From: Candidatus Eiseniibacteriota bacterium
Lineage (GTDB): Bacteria; Eisenbacteria; RBG-16-71-46
Reading direction: 5' to 3'
NCBI GenBank assembly: GCA_016710095.1
Contig: JADJLL010000043.1
Coordinates: forward strand, 1-13,763
Length of the DNA stretch: 13,763 nt
This document shows positions 12,446 through 13,763 of the stretch, one piece after another. The position numbers were made by a program, and so were the translations under genes. Each line of letters begins with the position of its first letter. The stretch's first letter is position 1. A model generated the notes under the pieces. The model saw only the letters and a list, made by a program, of their open reading frames with translations. It had not been told where the DNA came from and made no database searches.

Positions 12446-13763
12446 TTGACCGAGAGCGAAGCCGGACCGGACGAGCCAGCCGCGACCGCCGACGCGGAGC
12501 CGGGCACGCCCGCGCCGGAGATCGTCGTGGAGAAATCGCCCGCCCCGCGCCGCATCCCGTGGGCTCTGGTGCTCGTGACCTTCGCCGCTTCGCTCGCGCT
12601 CTCCTGGCACGGTGAGGAGACGGACTGGCGATCGGTCGGGTTCCAACTGGCCGGCGCCCTCGTGGCGTTCGGTGGGCTCTTCGTCGCCTTCGGCCGCGAT
12701 CCCGGTGGTTGGGCCCGGACGCCGCTCGGGCCCGCGACCCGCGAGTGGTTCGGACGAGCGGTGCATGTCCGAACTCGCGACTGCCCTGGCCACCGCGCTG
12801 TCCGTCACGATCGTCGCGATCGCGATGAGGCCGTTCAGCGGCGCGGTGACTCCGAGTGCCGGAAGCCGGAGCCAAGTCGCGCCGGTGCTTCCGAGCGACA
12901 GCTGGCTTTCGTTCGTGCAAAGCGTGATCGCCGCGCCTCTCTGCGAAGAAGCGCTCGTGAGGGGGTTGCTGCTCGCGGCGCTGGCGCAACGACTGCCCCG
13001 TAGCTGGGCCGTCCTGCTCTCCGCGATCGTCTTCGCGCTGGCGCACCCGGCCTTCTGGCCACAGTTCCTTTCCGGAGTCGCGTACGGCTGGCTCACGCTC
13101 CAGTGCGGCTCGCTCTGGCCCGCCGTTCTCGCGCACGCGCTGGGGAACTGCCTGACGCAGCCGATCACCATGGCGGGTTTCCGCCTCGGCGAACTCGCAT
13201 CGCGGTGGCACTCGGTCCCGGCCGCGCTGCAGGTGCTCGCGGGTGTCGTGCTGGCGCTGATGCTCGTGCGGTTCGCGCTCGGTGCGGCGATGGGGAGACG
13301 TCCGCCCCGCCTGTGGTCTCGCGTCGTGACGGTCGTGGCCATCGTTACACTCGCATGGAGCATGGTGGGCGGGGGATCGAAGCCACCGATCGTTCCCGGC
13401 GTGAAGGTCGCCTCCTACGTCCGGTCGGATTGGATGCGCGTCGCCTACGGAAAGCGGGCGAACTCCATGCACGTGCAAGGCGAGCTGGTCCCGCTCGCGG
13501 TCGAGCGCGGGGACACGACCGAATGCAGCGTTCTCATCCGTGTGCCGCGGGCCGAACCGGGTGACCCGCTGCTCGAATCGATCCGCGTCCGCGGCGTGCT
13601 CGCCGGGCGGCCCGCGATCATCGGGCTCCAGAGTGAACGGCACCTCGAGGTGCGCCCGCTGGGCGCGCGTGCATTCCGGACGATGCGCTGGCTCTCGGAG
13701 GGCGACGCGGAGTCGGAACTGATCGGCGCTCCCGGGCGCGTCGTGTACGGGCCCGAGCGGCGG
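12446..13763 (+). pseudogene. CPBP-family intramembrane glutamic protease with C-terminal extension; frameshifted, 3' end outside the window
   Basis: A membrane-embedded protease/CAAX-processing-like protein of the CPBP (Abi) family. The TTG at 12446 follows GAGGG by four bases and opens an acidic, Pro/Ala-rich cytoplasmic head, then two hydrophobic segments (W-A-L-V-L-V-T-F and F-Q-L-A-G-A-L-V-A-F). Near 12764 the reading changes frame; dropping one base joins W-F-G-R-A-V to M-S-E-L-A-T-A. From 12765 the frame is open to the window end (333 codons). Counting from there: E-E-A-L-V-R (61-66), F-A-L-A-H (90-94) and H-A-L-G-N (124-128), the three CPBP active-site motifs. After a last membrane helix (about 183-200) comes a soluble stretch of at least 130 residues, not usual for the family. 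Alternatively ATG 12765 starts its own gene, but it has only a weak ribosome site and would overlap the first frame by 240 bases. The 122 bases before the TTG show no clear promoter. Confidence 0.72.

Noticed and set aside
10791..13643. A 950-codon open frame on the minus strand
   Set aside because: It is antisense to three supported genes with signal peptides, ribosome sites or active-site motifs. Its product is Arg/His/Pro-rich with no recognisable domain, typical of the shadow frame of GC-biased genes.
1..13763. Mobile elements, CRISPR arrays, tRNA or rRNA genes
   Set aside because: No transposase or integrase-like protein, no regularly spaced repeats and no cloverleaf or rRNA-like sequence were recognised by eye.

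Overview
The window is very GC-rich, with GC-biased third codon positions. It reads as a bacterial chromosome segment dominated by secreted or surface proteins. Two proteins end in a FlgD-like C-terminal sorting domain (NPS ... GRLVR ... AGEH ... WDG ... GVYxxRL). Together with the high GC, this suggests a lineage of the FCB superphylum such as Candidatus Eisenbacteria or a relative, probably seen as an environmental genome assembly. The lineage is an inference; no rRNA or tRNA is present to test it.

Layout. Positions 1-901 (minus) hold the start of a secreted repeat protein that runs off the left edge and is frameshifted near 275. A small Cys/His protein follows at 1119-1358 (plus). Next come two minus-strand secreted proteins (1414-2163 and 2340-3068) that end in the same short tail, RR-x-[S/T]-W-G-x-x-K-x-x-x-R-stop. 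A minus-strand pair, an ion channel (3749-4903) and a GNAT acetyltransferase (3183-3752), overlaps by ATGA. A secreted M35-type metallopeptidase with a sorting domain (5032-6450) is convergent with a YceH/UPF0502 protein (6514-7242); a strong two-way hairpin separates them.

From 7430 to the right edge everything is on the plus strand. An HSL-type esterase/lipase (7430-8434) overlaps by GTGA the signal peptide of a clan GH-A glycosidase (8431-10144). It is followed by a small FlgD-tailed surface protein (about 10287-10854), a secreted two-domain surface protein (10881-11654), an exported glycine-rich protein (11799-12323), and a CPBP intramembrane protease with an unusual C-terminal extension that runs off the right edge (12446-13763).

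Four genes are broken as read (five breaks: about 275, 8490-8515, 10290-10300, 10725 and 12764). In each case family motifs or codon use continue in another frame. Uncorrected assembly indels or real decay of surface genes would both explain this. The most interesting biology is the set of exported proteins carrying two different kinds of C-terminal tail: the FlgD-like domain and a short basic WG-K-R tail that may be a separate sorting or processing signal. No mobile element, CRISPR array or RNA gene was seen.
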